From NCBI RefSeq assembly GCF_010093595.1, contig NW_022985462.1, positions 318,948 to 382,947 of the forward strand: a DNA stretch of 64,000 nucleotides, in the 5' to 3' direction. Below the pieces are notes generated by a model, which worked only from the letters and a program-made list of their open reading frames with translations, ran no database searches and had not been told where the DNA came from. Positions within the stretch are counted from its first letter, which is position 1, and every line of letters starts with the position of its first letter. A program made the position numbers and the translations under genes. Positions 12,040-23,539 of the stretch are shown here, piece by piece. This stretch comes from Mytilinidion resinicola (taxonomy: Eukaryota; Ascomycota; Dothideomycetes; Mytilinidiales; Mytilinidiaceae).

Positions 12040-13056
12040 TTACCATCGAGTCTATGAAAAGCACAGTTTAGACACCTACCATGAAGCTCGACACGAGCCA
12101 TCTAATAAAGTCAACTCGCGTAGTGATTTTGGCCAAGTTGACAGGATTAACGCCTCCTCGTGACGATGCAACCGGGAGAAGAAGTCATGTGTTCGAATTC
12201 CGTCCGAGCTTAATCGAGAGAGAAGCGGCCGCAGCGGAGCTAGAGGACTCTTTGTTGTAGGGAAACTGTTGGTGGATACTGTAGGGGGACACATGTAGAA
12301 CGTGAAGCGACAGGCCATCCCTGAAACTTACACCGTCCCCCTACCACTGCAGGATGTCTGTCCAGCCATGCCATCTTCACAACCGCCGTCCCCGTCCCGG
12401 CGCGCGTTCCAATGAGATGGTACCTTTGTAGCAGTGCGACGCTAGTAATGTTCCGATACGCCCGGCAGTCTGGACGTCCCGCTTCCCGAACAGGACTCAT
12501 GCACCATGCATCCAGACGCGGACGGGAAGACGTCAGCGGTAGCGGCGGCGGCAGCTAGGCCTGGCGCCGCCGTCGTGCAGCACGCGAGGCGATTCGTGGG
12601 CTGCAAGGCTGACGCGATGTTGCACACCTGCGCCCGTTTCGCAAGAACGGCTCATCGGTGAGGCGGCCGGGAGCTGCCGCTGCCCCCCGTCGAATCATGG
12701 CTTGGGCCACTCGAGCCTTCATGCCCTTCGGCTTGCGGGTCAGGTCCCCTGCTTCCCCGTCCAATGGGGTCCCCTTCCACCATCCCCGTATATCTCATCT
12801 TGAGCAGCACGGCACGAGGCGAAATCCCAACAGCGCTGCTCGCATCCGCTGCTGCCCATCAGCTTCCTGTCGCTCAGCGCATAAGGAGACATTCGGTCCC
12901 CATCAGACTGCATACATCACACCATTCTGGCCGTTCGCCGCAAAGCCGTCGTTTGCAGAGTGCGCTTCTCGACGTCTGCCTTGACCCATATGGTCATGTG
13001 ACCAGAACTTCTCCCGCTCACACCGAAGCACCTCCAAGCCAGCCGCCTTGCTCGTA
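12040..13056. other. Spacer between tandem paralogues
   Basis: About 1 kb between the two Clr5-ankyrin genes. The middle (roughly 12360-12700) looks GC-rich. Short open frames occur on both strands, but none has introns, domains or a start context worth calling. It must contain the promoter of copy B. Confidence 0.45.
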
Positions 13057-15295
13057 ATGTTGTATGACTGGGTCAGGTACCGACCTGCCATCGAAGAGTT
13101 GTATGTCACCCAGAACAAGCCTCTCGACAGTGTAATAAAGTATATGAAAGACGTCCACGGCTTCGAAGCAAGGTGAGTTGTATCACAATCATCCACTTCT
13201 GCAGCGCGAGCGCCATCTAGGCTGTCTCAAAGCAGATTTTGTCGCTGACTAACACGCATCATAGCCCTCGAGCGTACCACATGAAATTCAAAGAATGGAA
13301 TGCTCAGAAAAGGAATCGCATATCGAAGAGGGCATGCTCGATGCCGCATAAGCCAAACGCGTCGAGACGCAGTAGCAGGACTGCAAGGGCGTCCATGTAA
13401 GCTCCTTTCGAGTTACTTTCTCAGCCCTTCTTCCTGGTATCGTTCAGATTTGTCATAGTGCTGCGTCTGAGCGCTTTGAAGCTAGTCTCACGATATCCAG
13501 GCAACCTGAAGAGATCTTTGACAACGTCAATGTTGCTGTCTCTACCACATCCATCCCCTCCACCTTTCCAACTCCCATGGAACACATGCAAGTAGATGCC
13601 ACCCTCCAGAGGCTAGATATCGCAGTACGCCATGCACATGTCACAGACACACAGCATCTACTCGAGTCGGCAGGTGGGGGTGGTTACATCAACATTATCA
13701 ACGACTCGGGGAGGACCCTACTCTATACTGCGGCTGGAGTCGACTGTGCGCACATGGTGAAGCTACTACTCGATCATGGGGCCGACAGTCGTACCTCGTT
13801 CGACGGAGAGAGTCCCCTACAGCATGCCGTGCGTCTCGGAATCATCGACAACGTCAACGTCTTTCTTCAACATGGTGCTGGACGCCGAGACGGTTTGACG
13901 GCTATGCAGACTGCACAGACTGCTTTGAATTTCCGAGACGACGTACAGGCGTCTTTGAAAATTGCAGTGTATAAGTCGCGAGCGCCAGAGATCGTCCAGC
14001 GCCTCCTCGATGTTTTGCCACTCTACGATGAAGAACGTGGTTCTATTCATACTACCTTGCCCAAATTCATTCGATACCAAACGGAACAGGCTTTGAACTT
14101 GAGACGGGAATCCTGGCCCGATCTCCGCCACACAAGGGCTCAGATACTCGATATTCTTACTTCCCATGAAGCTTGGACTGAGTCACCTCCGCCTATCAAT
14201 AAACTATTCGAGTGTTTTATGGCTCCAATGACATCGGACCCGACGTGGTTCAACTCCATCAGCCCTGCAGAAACCTCGTGTTTACGTTTCTTCATTTCTA
14301 GAATCTCAAAGGAAACCCCGAACATCTTTTACGAATTTTCCATTTTTGAAGATGTACCCTTCATACATTACTTGTTGTTCCACACTCCTAAATCAGAATT
14401 AGCGGATCTTCTCGTGCATCACGCTGATGTTGACAATATCACTGGTTCTCGAATCTTGCATACAATTCTAGATCAGTGCCAGCATCATAAATGGAAAACG
14501 AGAGGCAAGAAATCGCTACAAATGGTGAAAGTCTTACTTCAGAGAGGAGTAGATCCGGCTATTTTCGATGGGGATGGCTTCAATGCTCTCACAAAACTCC
14601 TCGAATTCCCGAGAGATATCGACGTGGCGGAATGCTTGAAGGTTCTTTTGACGAATGCCGATCCCGCAATTCAAGATGCGAAAGCTCGAAAACCACTTGA
14701 ATTAGCTATTAGGAGATTCCACGACCCAACCCGTTTCCAGCTGATTGAGCTTTTGCTTTCTACGCACTCGGCTGGGTTCAGCTCAGGCTCGGGGATCCCG
14801 CAGTACTTCCCCGTCTCTTCACAGTGGCCGCATTACTTGAACAACGGATTTAGACAACACATGCAGATGTTCATCCCCCCAGATTGCCTCGATCATGTCG
14901 TCCGAGCTGCAGTTAGCATATCGACGCGAAAGGCAGTGGAGGAGAACACGGCCGATGATGCACCAGGCGATTTCTCCCGCCAGGTGACAATCGTCACCGA
15001 CGCGATTTTCACGAGGAAGCAACATAAACTCCCGGACATTCCGTACTTGGACGGCTTGTTTGGGATGAAGCTCTTGCAGTTTGCGAAGAGTAAACTTTCT
15101 CCGCCGTGGTCCACTTTTCCTCCTTCGTTTCCTAGCGGACACGACAGCGCGCATTTTACACCGCAAGCGTATTATTATGGGCCGCAAGAGCCCACTAATA
15201 CCCTGATGCCATCGCACGCGCACTACTACGGGTCGTATGAGAGCCCAAATGATGGAGGTAGTGGTACGAGTTATCATCCCGGAAAGCCTTCTTAA
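13057..15295 (+). CDS. Clr5-domain ankyrin-repeat protein, copy B
   Basis: Three exons, 13057-13172, 13265-13396 and 13459-15295, give about 694 residues. The Clr5 domain is clear (IEELYVTQNKPLD, VIKYMKDVHGFEAS, YHMKFKEWNAQKR). Two good ankyrin repeats follow (LLYTAAGVDCAHMVKLLLDH, PLQHAVRLG...VFLQHGA), then a divergent region sharing landmarks with copy A (ETSCLRFFIS versus EKSCLDLFLS; YLLFHTP versus DLLFHCP; RILHTILDQC versus RLLHALLEPC). Exon 1 is 116 nt and exon 2 is 132 nt in both copies, which fits an old tandem duplication. The second acceptor is CATAG|T; the upstream TTCAG gives an early stop. The C-terminus is Tyr/Gly/Pro-rich. Function unknown. Confidence 0.87.
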
Positions 15296-16690
15296 TACTA
15301 CTACTGCTGTTTAGCGAATTTCCCTTCGTCTCTAGACAAGAGGATGGGACTGATGAGAAGGCGCTACCGACTTATTGAATGAGACATCATGATACCACCT
15401 CTCCATTCCTTCGCAATTCCACTTTCGAGTTGTCCTTCCATTTAGGTCTTCAAACCCCACACCACGTTTGCTGCCCGGGGTTGAATGCTCTGGGAATATA
15501 TATGACCCCAATACGAGTGGAACTAATAACGGGCTTGTCAGAATCGCAGCTGGGAGCGTAATTCCCGCTACGCTCCTTTCGGGGGTTCAGAAAACAAATG
15601 GGAAGGATTGTCAACAAATCTCGAGATATACGTAACTGCACTATCTGGCCAATCGCCGACACAGTCCTATCTTTTCAAGAGGTAGATGGAAGGCGGCTAC
15701 GAATCGATCAAGCCAAGCTACAGTGCTCCTCAACAGACATAGACTCTCAACAACGAAGGAGGTCACCCACGTTTATTTCCAAGACAGGAACATAGCACGA
15801 GCTGTTTCTAGAACCTGGAGAACTCCTTCGATCCGACTTAGCGGCCATAACGGGCGATGGGCCGCTGCAGCCAAGATGCGCCACCCGATGCCCGATGTTG
15901 CCGTTGGAAGATCGCGCGCCGAGCCGTGCACGACTAATCCGGCGCTAAGAATAAAGAGCGAGATAAGCTTGAAAGGGAGCCGAAGCGCCGACCTCATGCT
16001 CCTCTCGCAACCTCAGCCCTGTCTCCCTGTCATCCGCATCGTTGGCCTCACGAGAGATCCTTTGGGGAAGGTCATACACTTCGCCAGCGCGTACCTTTGT
16101 GTGGCCAAGACACTTAGCACTGCCAATGCTTGGATTCATTTAAATGTATCGTTTCGTGGCCACTCACGATAAGGGGTGTCGCTACGTTTAATCCCCGAAG
16201 AGGAATCTGCGAGCTACACTTCAACCTCACACCATCCAACCTTCTTATTCGCAAGATAACAACAGCCGAGTGCCTGCTCTCTGCTCATATGTCTCCCTAC
16301 CTTGCTTTCTGCTACCTAAGACCAAAATGGAGAGTCCCCGACAATTGAGATTAGAAGTGATCGCTCCTCGTACAACGATGTCCCGTTCAAGGCCACGGTA
16401 CTCGATCCTCCCATTATGACAGAGACTCCCCACCACTTCTATCGACACTAAAGCCGATGAGGATGGTATGATCCGCTTGGCGGCTCAAAAGTCCCTAGCC
16501 ATCGTCTCCGCGACGCGGTATGATCTTGCCGCTACTATGGACTTCTCGCCCTTCATTCGGAAGCTCAAGATGGCGGTTCTTAACGCTAGGGCAATAGATA
16601 GCTGTATAAATGCCGTCTGTTCTATGCACAAATGGAGGCAGGAAACCAGCCATCAGCATCCCATCCGACCACGCTCGCTATATCATCAAG
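15296..16690. other. Intergenic, no gene seen
   Basis: About 1.4 kb between copy B and the fungalysin gene. I find only short overlapping open frames on both strands and no domain or splice-supported exon. The fungalysin promoter must lie at its right end. Confidence 0.45.
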
Positions 16691-18947
16691 ATGGCTTTTT
16701 CATTGGCTACCAAGGCTCTCGCCGCTCTTTTCATTGGACAGGCACTTGCTCATCCGCTTATTAGCACTGGTCAGCATGATCACCGTGTTCGATCTCTTCA
16801 ACGTCGCCAGGTTGATATCAGCAAATTCCAGCTGACGACCAGTACGAACTATATCAATGCCGAAAGTGGTGATAGGTGTGTGGATTTCTATAATCTTTAC
16901 GGCATTCAATTGTTTCACCCCCGACTCTTACGGTAGGATTCTTTGAGAACGTCTATTTGAGATCGGCCTTCAAACATGGAGCCCAAATATCTGTTCACGT
17001 TTTTTTGAACTTGTCAAGGCCAACAGGCGATTCGATTCCGAGCTCATGTTTCGTATAGTGCACTCAAGGGGTTCCGTTCTGTATCCATTAGCAATGACTA
17101 TGTTAAGACCGCCAAGGATTTCGTTGCCAAAACCTTCAAGGATGCCGAGTTCCGTGTAGCCGATGACTCTTACGTTGGGGTGAACGGGGTTGCTCATGTC
17201 TACTTCAAGCAGACTGCTCATGGTTTGGATATTGACAATGCTGATTTGAATGTCAACGTAAGTATATCTAGCGCGTTCTTCAAACTTTCCAGAATCGAGA
17301 ATTGTTTGCGTTCTTTTCCTATGGGTTGCATGATCTCGCTGAGCTAACGTTATTTGTGTTTACAGATTTCAAGAGACGGAACTGTATTCTCCTATGGAGA
17401 TTCCGTCTTCAAAGGCGAGATTCCGTCTTCAAAGGCGAGATTCCGTCTTCAAAGGCGCGATTCCTGCCACCAGCCCTCCCCAAAAACGGGAGTTTTCGGA
17501 TCCCATCCCGGCACTGAAGGCCGTCAGTGATGTCTTGGAACTTGGCATCTCCGCCGAAAGAGCCTCCGTCGAAGCTACCGAGGCCCACGAGGAATATAAA
17601 ATCACAAGAACGACAGGCGCAGATAGCGATCCAATCGCTACGCTCGTGTACTTCCAAAAGCCGGACGGCACGCTCGGCTTGTCCTGGCGAGTCCAGACCG
17701 ACGTCATCACCAACTACCTCATGACTTACACCGATGCCTTCTCGCCTGAGAGCATCCTCGGTGCAATGAACTATGTGGCTGATGCAATATATGAAGTCTA
17801 CAAATGGGGCGTCCATGACCCTAGTGCTGGTGTGAGAACACTTGAAACCGACCCATGGGATACTACCGCCTCGCCCAATGGCTGGCACAGCTCTAAAGGC
17901 ACAAATTACGACACCACTATGGGCAACAACGGCTACGCGCAAGAAGACTGGGACGCAGACAACGACTACGCGTCTGGATATCGGCCACACTCCGCGGACT
18001 TGAAATTCGACTACCCCTACTACGGCAACGAAACCAATCCTCACGACTACATCAACGCCACAGTAACCCAGCTGTTTTACACGGCAAACATGTACCACGA
18101 CCTCCTCTACCTCCTGGGCTTCAACGAAGCCGCCGGCAACTTCGAAGACGACAACGGCTCCAAAGGCGGCAAGGGCGGCGACCCCGTCATCCTCGACGCC
18201 CAAGACGGCCTTGGCACCAACAACGACAACTTCCGCACGCTCCCGGACGGCCAGAAGTCGCGCATGCAAATGTACCTCTTCGACGTCACGACGCCCAACC
18301 GCGACGGCGCGCTCAGCGCCGACGTCGTCATCCACGAGTACACGCACGGCGTGTCGAACCGGCTCACGGGCGGGCCCGCCAACGTCGGCTGCCTCAACAC
18401 CGTGCAGGCGGGCGGCATGGGCGAGGGCTGGGGCGACTTCATGGGCGCCGCGATCCTGACCAAAGCCGACGCGACGCGCGACACCGACTTCATCGAGGGC
18501 GCGTGGGTCATCAACGACCCCAAAGGCATCCGCGATTACCCCTACTCGACCATCATGACGCGCAACCCGCACACGTACGCGGACATCAAGGGCGTCACCG
18601 AGGTGCACGATATCGGCGAGACGTGGGCGACGATGCTGTATGAGGTGCTCTGGAACTTGATCGATAAGCACGGGAATACGGCGGATGCGCGGCCGACGTT
18701 TGGCGAGGGGGGCGTGCCGGTTGATGGGCGGTTTTTGGCGATGAAACTGGTGGTTGATGCGATGGCATTGCAGCCGTGCTCGCCGACGTTTGTGCAGGCG
18801 CGGGATGCGGTTGTGGATGCGGATGTGGCACTGACGGGGGGTGCGAATCGGTGTGAGATTTGGAGGGCGTTTGCGAAGAGGGGGCTGGGGAAAAGTGCGT
18901 CGGGGACGAAGGTGGCGGATAAGTTTGACTTGCCGGAGGGGTGTTAG
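16691..18947 (+). CDS. Fungalysin (M36) metallopeptidase, reading frame disrupted in propeptide
   Basis: This is a secreted zinc metallopeptidase of family M36: signal peptide (MAFSLATKALAALFIGQALA), FTP-type propeptide, catalytic domain. Exon 1 starts at 16691, exon 2 is about 17027-17265 and exon 3 begins at 17366. The catalytic domain is intact, with the HEYTHG zinc-binding helix at 18333-18350 and the downstream GMGEGWGDF motif that gives the third ligand, ending at a Cys before the stop. Two problems lie in the propeptide. First, three copies of a 20-bp unit at 17399-17458 add 40 nt and shift the frame relative to a single copy. Second, the obvious exon-1 donor (16876) is out of phase with exon 2. 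An ATG at 17394 opens the catalytic frame but gives no signal peptide. It may be a pseudogene, or rescued by alternative splicing. Confidence 0.8.
17399..17458 (+). repeat. 20-bp tandem repeat x3 inside coding exon
   Basis: Three head-to-tail copies (17399-17418, 17419-17438, 17439-17458) of a unit beginning GATTCCGTCTTC. Copies 1 and 2 are identical and copy 3 differs at its last base. A fourth partial match (GATTCC) follows at 17459. Since 20 is not a multiple of three, each copy is read in a different frame, and only copy numbers of 1, 4, 7 and so on keep the fungalysin frame open. Confidence 0.95.
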
Positions 18948-19189
18948 GGGACGGGTCTTCGCTTGATGACGTCGTGGGCATGATATGAAGAGTGGACGGA
19001 AGTATTGACTGGTTGGAAAGGGAGTGCTGTGGAGCTTGGAATACGGTATCCTGAGTAGGTAACGTAGCATTTTGGGTGCAATATGATCATCAACGTTTCT
19101 TTTAGTTCTATCTCTGATACGTCTTTTCGAAGCCCTTTTTGGTGTAGCTCTATCTTCATGCTTGTTTTAATCAGGTACACCCGAGTCCA

Positions 19190-19849
19190 CTACCTCGCTC
19201 CAAACCCATTCTCCTGCTCCCCCATCCATCTCTCCATCACACCCTTCTCCTGGTTTGCCATATCAGCTAAGATCTCGGTTTCTGTTTTCGCTGGGAGCTC
19301 GAAGCCAGCTGCCACGCGGATAGCCTGAAGCTTAGAGTCAACGACTCCTTGCGTAAGCGGCAAGGGTGGGTTGGAGGTGTGTTGCTTCAGGTTGAGTTGC
19401 GTGAGGGATGCGGGCACAGTGGTATATGTGGAAGAGGTGGGTTTGGAGGAGGTGGTGTTGGAAGGGGTGAAGCCAGAAGAGGTGGAAGCGTAAGGGTTGT
19501 TGTTGGTGGTGACCAGCATTGGCGAGGTAGCAACGTTGCTAGTCGTGGTGCTGTCAAGACCCGTCGGTGTTGGCGGAGTGGAGGAAGGAGGAGGGTGCTC
19601 AGAGGTTCGCAAGATGATAGAGAGATGGTGATCAGGCTCGACGGTAAGGTCTTTCACGCTTACGATGGCATCATGCGGGTTGTTGACGGTGCTATGGGGG
19701 AAGCGTCAGCATGGAAGCCGTTAAGTGTCTGAAGAAGAAGGGGATCATGAAGCTAATACTTACTGCTCCAGCTCCGAGTTCAACCCAACAGTACATGCTA
19801 CACCGTTCTTAAGACAGTCCTGTCCAGCGAGAAGCTCGAAGTCTGACAT
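19190..19849 (-). CDS. Hypothetical protein with Ser/Thr-rich centre
   Basis: Two exons, 19849-19764 and 19691-19190, give 195 residues. The N-terminal ~65 residues (MSDFELLAGQDC, NPHDAIVSVKDL) look folded. A Ser/Thr/Pro-rich linker follows, then a C-terminal helical part (ELPAKTETEILADMANQEKG, MERWMGEQENG). The intron (72 nt, CAGTAAGT donor region, CCATAG acceptor) keeps the frame. I see no signal peptide or membrane segment and do not recognise the family. It converges with the fungalysin gene. Confidence 0.65.
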
Positions 19850-20793
19850 GGTGCTTGAGAGGCAGTGAAGTGAGGAATGGGGTCCTGAAGTGAATGCCAA
19901 GACTTGAGCCGGAAGAGGGGAAAATCTACAGAGCAGCTCTGTCAACGCAGTAGAAAGGGAGACAAGACGAAAGACTTACAATATCCCACTGGTAGAGCAA
20001 GACAGCTGGCGGATAGACATTGACATACTGGCGGGACGCCGATTTATGTATTTTCCTCCGTCGTACAAGGTCCTTCTCAACTTCAGAAACACTATGCAAG
20101 CACACCGTATACACTTGGGACAACGCAGCGCAACTCCACCTAGCAAAGTAGCCCGCCACCCAACTGCACACCTATCAATCTCTCACAGGAGATGGCCGAT
20201 TCTTTCAAAATCTGAGAGGTCCGAATTAGGTTAGTGAAACTAGTTACCTCAATTCCGATTGGATGCCATTTGCCTCGTGGTTCGCAATTAGGCGGACGGC
20301 AGGGAGCCCAGGCTTGCGGCTCAAGTGCGGGCTCACCGGCTCGGCGGGAGCTTGGAGCTTAATTGGCTGGTAGTTCAGCACGTCTCGAACGCCTCGCTGG
20401 ATTGCCTGCGTAACGTCACTCATGGCCGTCTCGAGCTGCTATTTGCGGCGACGAGCCGCGTGCTCCAGCTCCAAGGGGCATGCAGTATTGCGCACATTCT
20501 ACTCCGCCAGTAATCTTGCATCGCCTCCTCTCTTGGCACTTCTGGCCATGCGTTGTTTCGTAGCCGCTGATTCCTATGATCGACCTCCCCTTCCTTTCGA
20601 AGCATGACTCCCGAAATCCGAGTACCTGTCGAGACGGTAATTAGCCCCCATTAGTAAACCCCTATAAGCGGCAATGCTGAAGCGCAGTTTCTTTATCAAT
20701 TTAGTTGGTGTGATTTTTTACTTGCAATTGTTGTAGTAACAGGCTTTTCGGATGCGCAAGCACCCATTCGACCAAACATCCTCAGACCATACC
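19850..20793. other. Intergenic, no gene seen
   Basis: Between the start of the small hypothetical gene and the 3' end of the BBE-like gene. Only short frames are present on both strands, with no domain match. Confidence 0.45.
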
Positions 20794-22674
20794 TCAGTCC
20801 GACCCAGCTCTTGACAACAGGAACCCAGAACTCTGTAGCTTTTGAAACACGCCTTCAGGATCCCACTTGCGACTCACCGCCCGAAGAGATTCCAAACTTT
20901 CGACGCCATAGCTCTGCAACGGTGACTGCGTATACGATGCATCATTCATAAACTGGAAGTCCAAGAGTTTCCCACGCACTTTGGCTAGAGATTCGATACC
21001 CCCGACGAGCTCACGAAGTTTCTTTCGCGCTAAACCGTCGTCTACATCGTCTGTCCATTGGCATAGGATTGCAAGCCCTGAGATTGTGGCATCAGTATAT
21101 AGCTAGAAGTACGATTAGCGCAACTTACACGACTGGCTTTCCGGAGGGATGTTCATGCAATTACCGCCATGCTCTTGTCCTTTCTTAGCAGTGGATAGGC
21201 CGACAGGTTGAAAGGTAAAAGAAAGCGAGATCGATGGAGGTATGGTGTTGGCAGTTTCCCGCAGAATGCGGTGCAAGTCGGCGTAGAGCTTTGTATCTGC
21301 TTTCACATTCGAGGTAGCGGTTTCTCGCCTACAGAACGTCAGCATAATTAAACGCTACTCGCTCAGAACACGGACTTTGCCTCCCTCTCCATTGCAGCAG
21401 CGCGTGCTACCGAAAGCTGCGTTCCGTACCTCTCTGGCACCGGGGTAGACATGATCGAGATACCATCGAATGCCCTAAATGCTGATCCAGGCCTAGTCGA
21501 TCCTCTGTACAGCATACCTGCAACGAGGAAACCTGCGTTGATACTCAAGAAGAAGCCAATGCGGTCGTCAATTTCCATGGCTTCCTGAACTTTGACATAT
21601 GCTTCCATGACGCGATCGGTATGTTCGGCACTGTAAACGCGGAAGGTATACCAGACGCGGTAGTCGGGGTATGTGTGGAGGTCGAATTGGGTGACGATGC
21701 CTGCGGAAGAGAGAATGCGTTGAGTATGAAGCGAATGAGATGGTAATTTTCCTTACCGAAATTAGAACCACCACCTTTCAGTGCTCGAAAGAGATCGATG
21801 TTTTCCGTTGCATTTGCGTTGACTATGGTAGAGTCGGCGAGCACGACCTGTGAAATGAGCATCAGAGCACTACGAGGAGGTCACGGGTCGGGTACCTCGA
21901 AGTTCTTGACGTTGTCGCAGACAAGGCCCCAGTGGTTGGAGAAATGGGACATGCCTCCTATGGAAAAAGGTGAGCTTTCGCTCAATACTGTAGGGAGTAG
22001 AACTGGGTGATGCTCGGGAGATTATACCTCTAATAATCAAACCGCCGACTCCTACACCAGACACCCGGCCCCCAACGACAGTCATCTTATGCTTCTCAAG
22101 CTCTTCATACACCTTGTCCCAAGTTGCACCTGGTCCCACTGACACAACATTTTCTGCAGGCAATATGCTGATCGTGTTCAGAGCACCCAGGTCCAATACA
22201 ATCCCGGCTTCCCCGATACTACCGAAGCTAGGATTCGAATTGTGACCACCGCTGCGAATAGAGAAGCTAGAATTGAATTTCTTGACGAATCTCAGAGCAA
22301 CTGCTACTTCCAATGTAGTTGTGAGCTTGAGGAAGCAGGTTGCCGGGAGCCAGCAGGTACTAGACCTTATAGGTGTGAGACGAGATCTTCTGGCAGTAAA
22401 GTTAGAAGAGTACTGACCAGTTTCGGCGTTGTTCTCGCTCATAGAGAGGGCTTTGGGGGAGGACAGCTCTGCCTCCGAAGATAATCTGACTGGCTTTGAC
22501 GGCGGCCGCGGCGCGATCGGCTGGGGGCGCGTTCGAGCAGACTTGAGGGATCGTGTCCAAGACTTCCTGTGCGGATCGAATGATGTTCTCAAATGCGAAA
22601 TAGACAGAAAGCGGGGCCTGGTCAGGCGAGAGCGCGTGGAGGATGCTGGCTAGATTTTCTGTAAGCGAAGCCAT
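20794..22674 (-). CDS. FAD-linked oxidase, berberine-bridge-enzyme-like (intracellular form)
   Basis: Seven exons join in one frame: 22674-22418, 22365-22028, 21957-21896, 21847-21757, 21700-21376, 21328-21129 and 21077-20794, giving about 518 residues, normal for the family. The FAD-binding (PCMH/FAD_binding_4) domain shows RSGGHNSNP with the His used for covalent flavin attachment, VGPGATW, and FRALKGGGSNFG. The C-terminus carries the BBE domain (ending in KWDPEGVFQKLQSSGF). There is no signal peptide, unlike the second BBE-like gene at 55994, so it is probably intracellular. Such enzymes oxidise sugars, alcohols or natural-product intermediates; the substrate is not predictable here. The gene looks intact, and all six introns are 47-56 nt. 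No biosynthetic backbone gene is nearby. Confidence 0.88.
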
Positions 22675-23539
22675 TGAACATGGAAAGCGAAGATGAGCAG
22701 AGTGTGAAGTATAGGGTAGAGAGCGCGCAAAGGAGGCTTTCAAAGCGAAGACATGGCCGGGTACTTTGATTTTGAAGTATTTACAGGTCGGGCACCTCAT
22801 CTGTGGGGCGCCTTATTCTATCTATCCTTGAATGCCGACTGGTCGTTATAGTGCTCTTCGGGATTCTACATGAGGGCACACTCTTGCAGAAAGTATTGGT
22901 GGATCTCAGGCTTATTCTCGTACTGAATATCTTGTCTTGGTTAGGAAGACTAGCGAAGTTAAGAGCGCGCCTGACGTATCAGTTTGATCTTGTGATGAGG
23001 TCCTCGTATATCCTATTGAGATACCACTTACAATACCTTGAATTGGCGCGGAACGTGGAAACTCCCTCGTCTGATCCTATATACGTTTCTCATTGCTGCT
23101 ATCTTTCTCGATGTTAACTGAGTATTAGTCACGTGACACTAACGTGTTGAGATTCTTGAGATTGTGTAGCTATGAAATGTTCTTTTGGATGTATCTCTGT
23201 AGCTATACTGTCGATATGATAAGCATGTAGTCAGCAAATGAACAGGCTGAAGATGTGAGCGTTGGGATAAGGCCTACACTATTTACCTCAATTCGGATCT
23301 TTGAGCCCCTTGAGACACCCCAAGCAACGGTGAGAAAGTCAATCAGATTGTAGTTGAGGAAAGGAGTCGCAAAGTTCCCCAAGTTTCGCGATATCAGCAC
23401 GTGATGTCGAATTACCAAATCTCTGATCTTAGCGCTATCTCGCACACCGAAATTTTCTCTCTCCAACTCAATACCATCTTCATATAATGTGTGCAAGTCG
23501 GCCCTTCAAAAGATCGGCAAGCGATAGCTACTTGCCAGG
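22675..23539. promoter_or_regulatory. Divergent promoter region
   Basis: 865 bp between the divergent starts of the BBE-like gene (-) and the histidine phosphatase gene (+). It must hold both promoters. I see no coding sequence and no obvious TATA box. Confidence 0.4.

Noticed and set aside
12110..12200. Possible tRNA (GTTCGAATTCC resembles a T loop)
   Set aside because: The T stem does not pair, and no anticodon or acceptor stem could be built around it.
17409..19070. 553-codon minus-strand frame across the fungalysin gene
   Set aside because: It is the mirror of a GC-rich coding exon. It has no domain, and the plus strand encodes a clear M36 catalytic domain.
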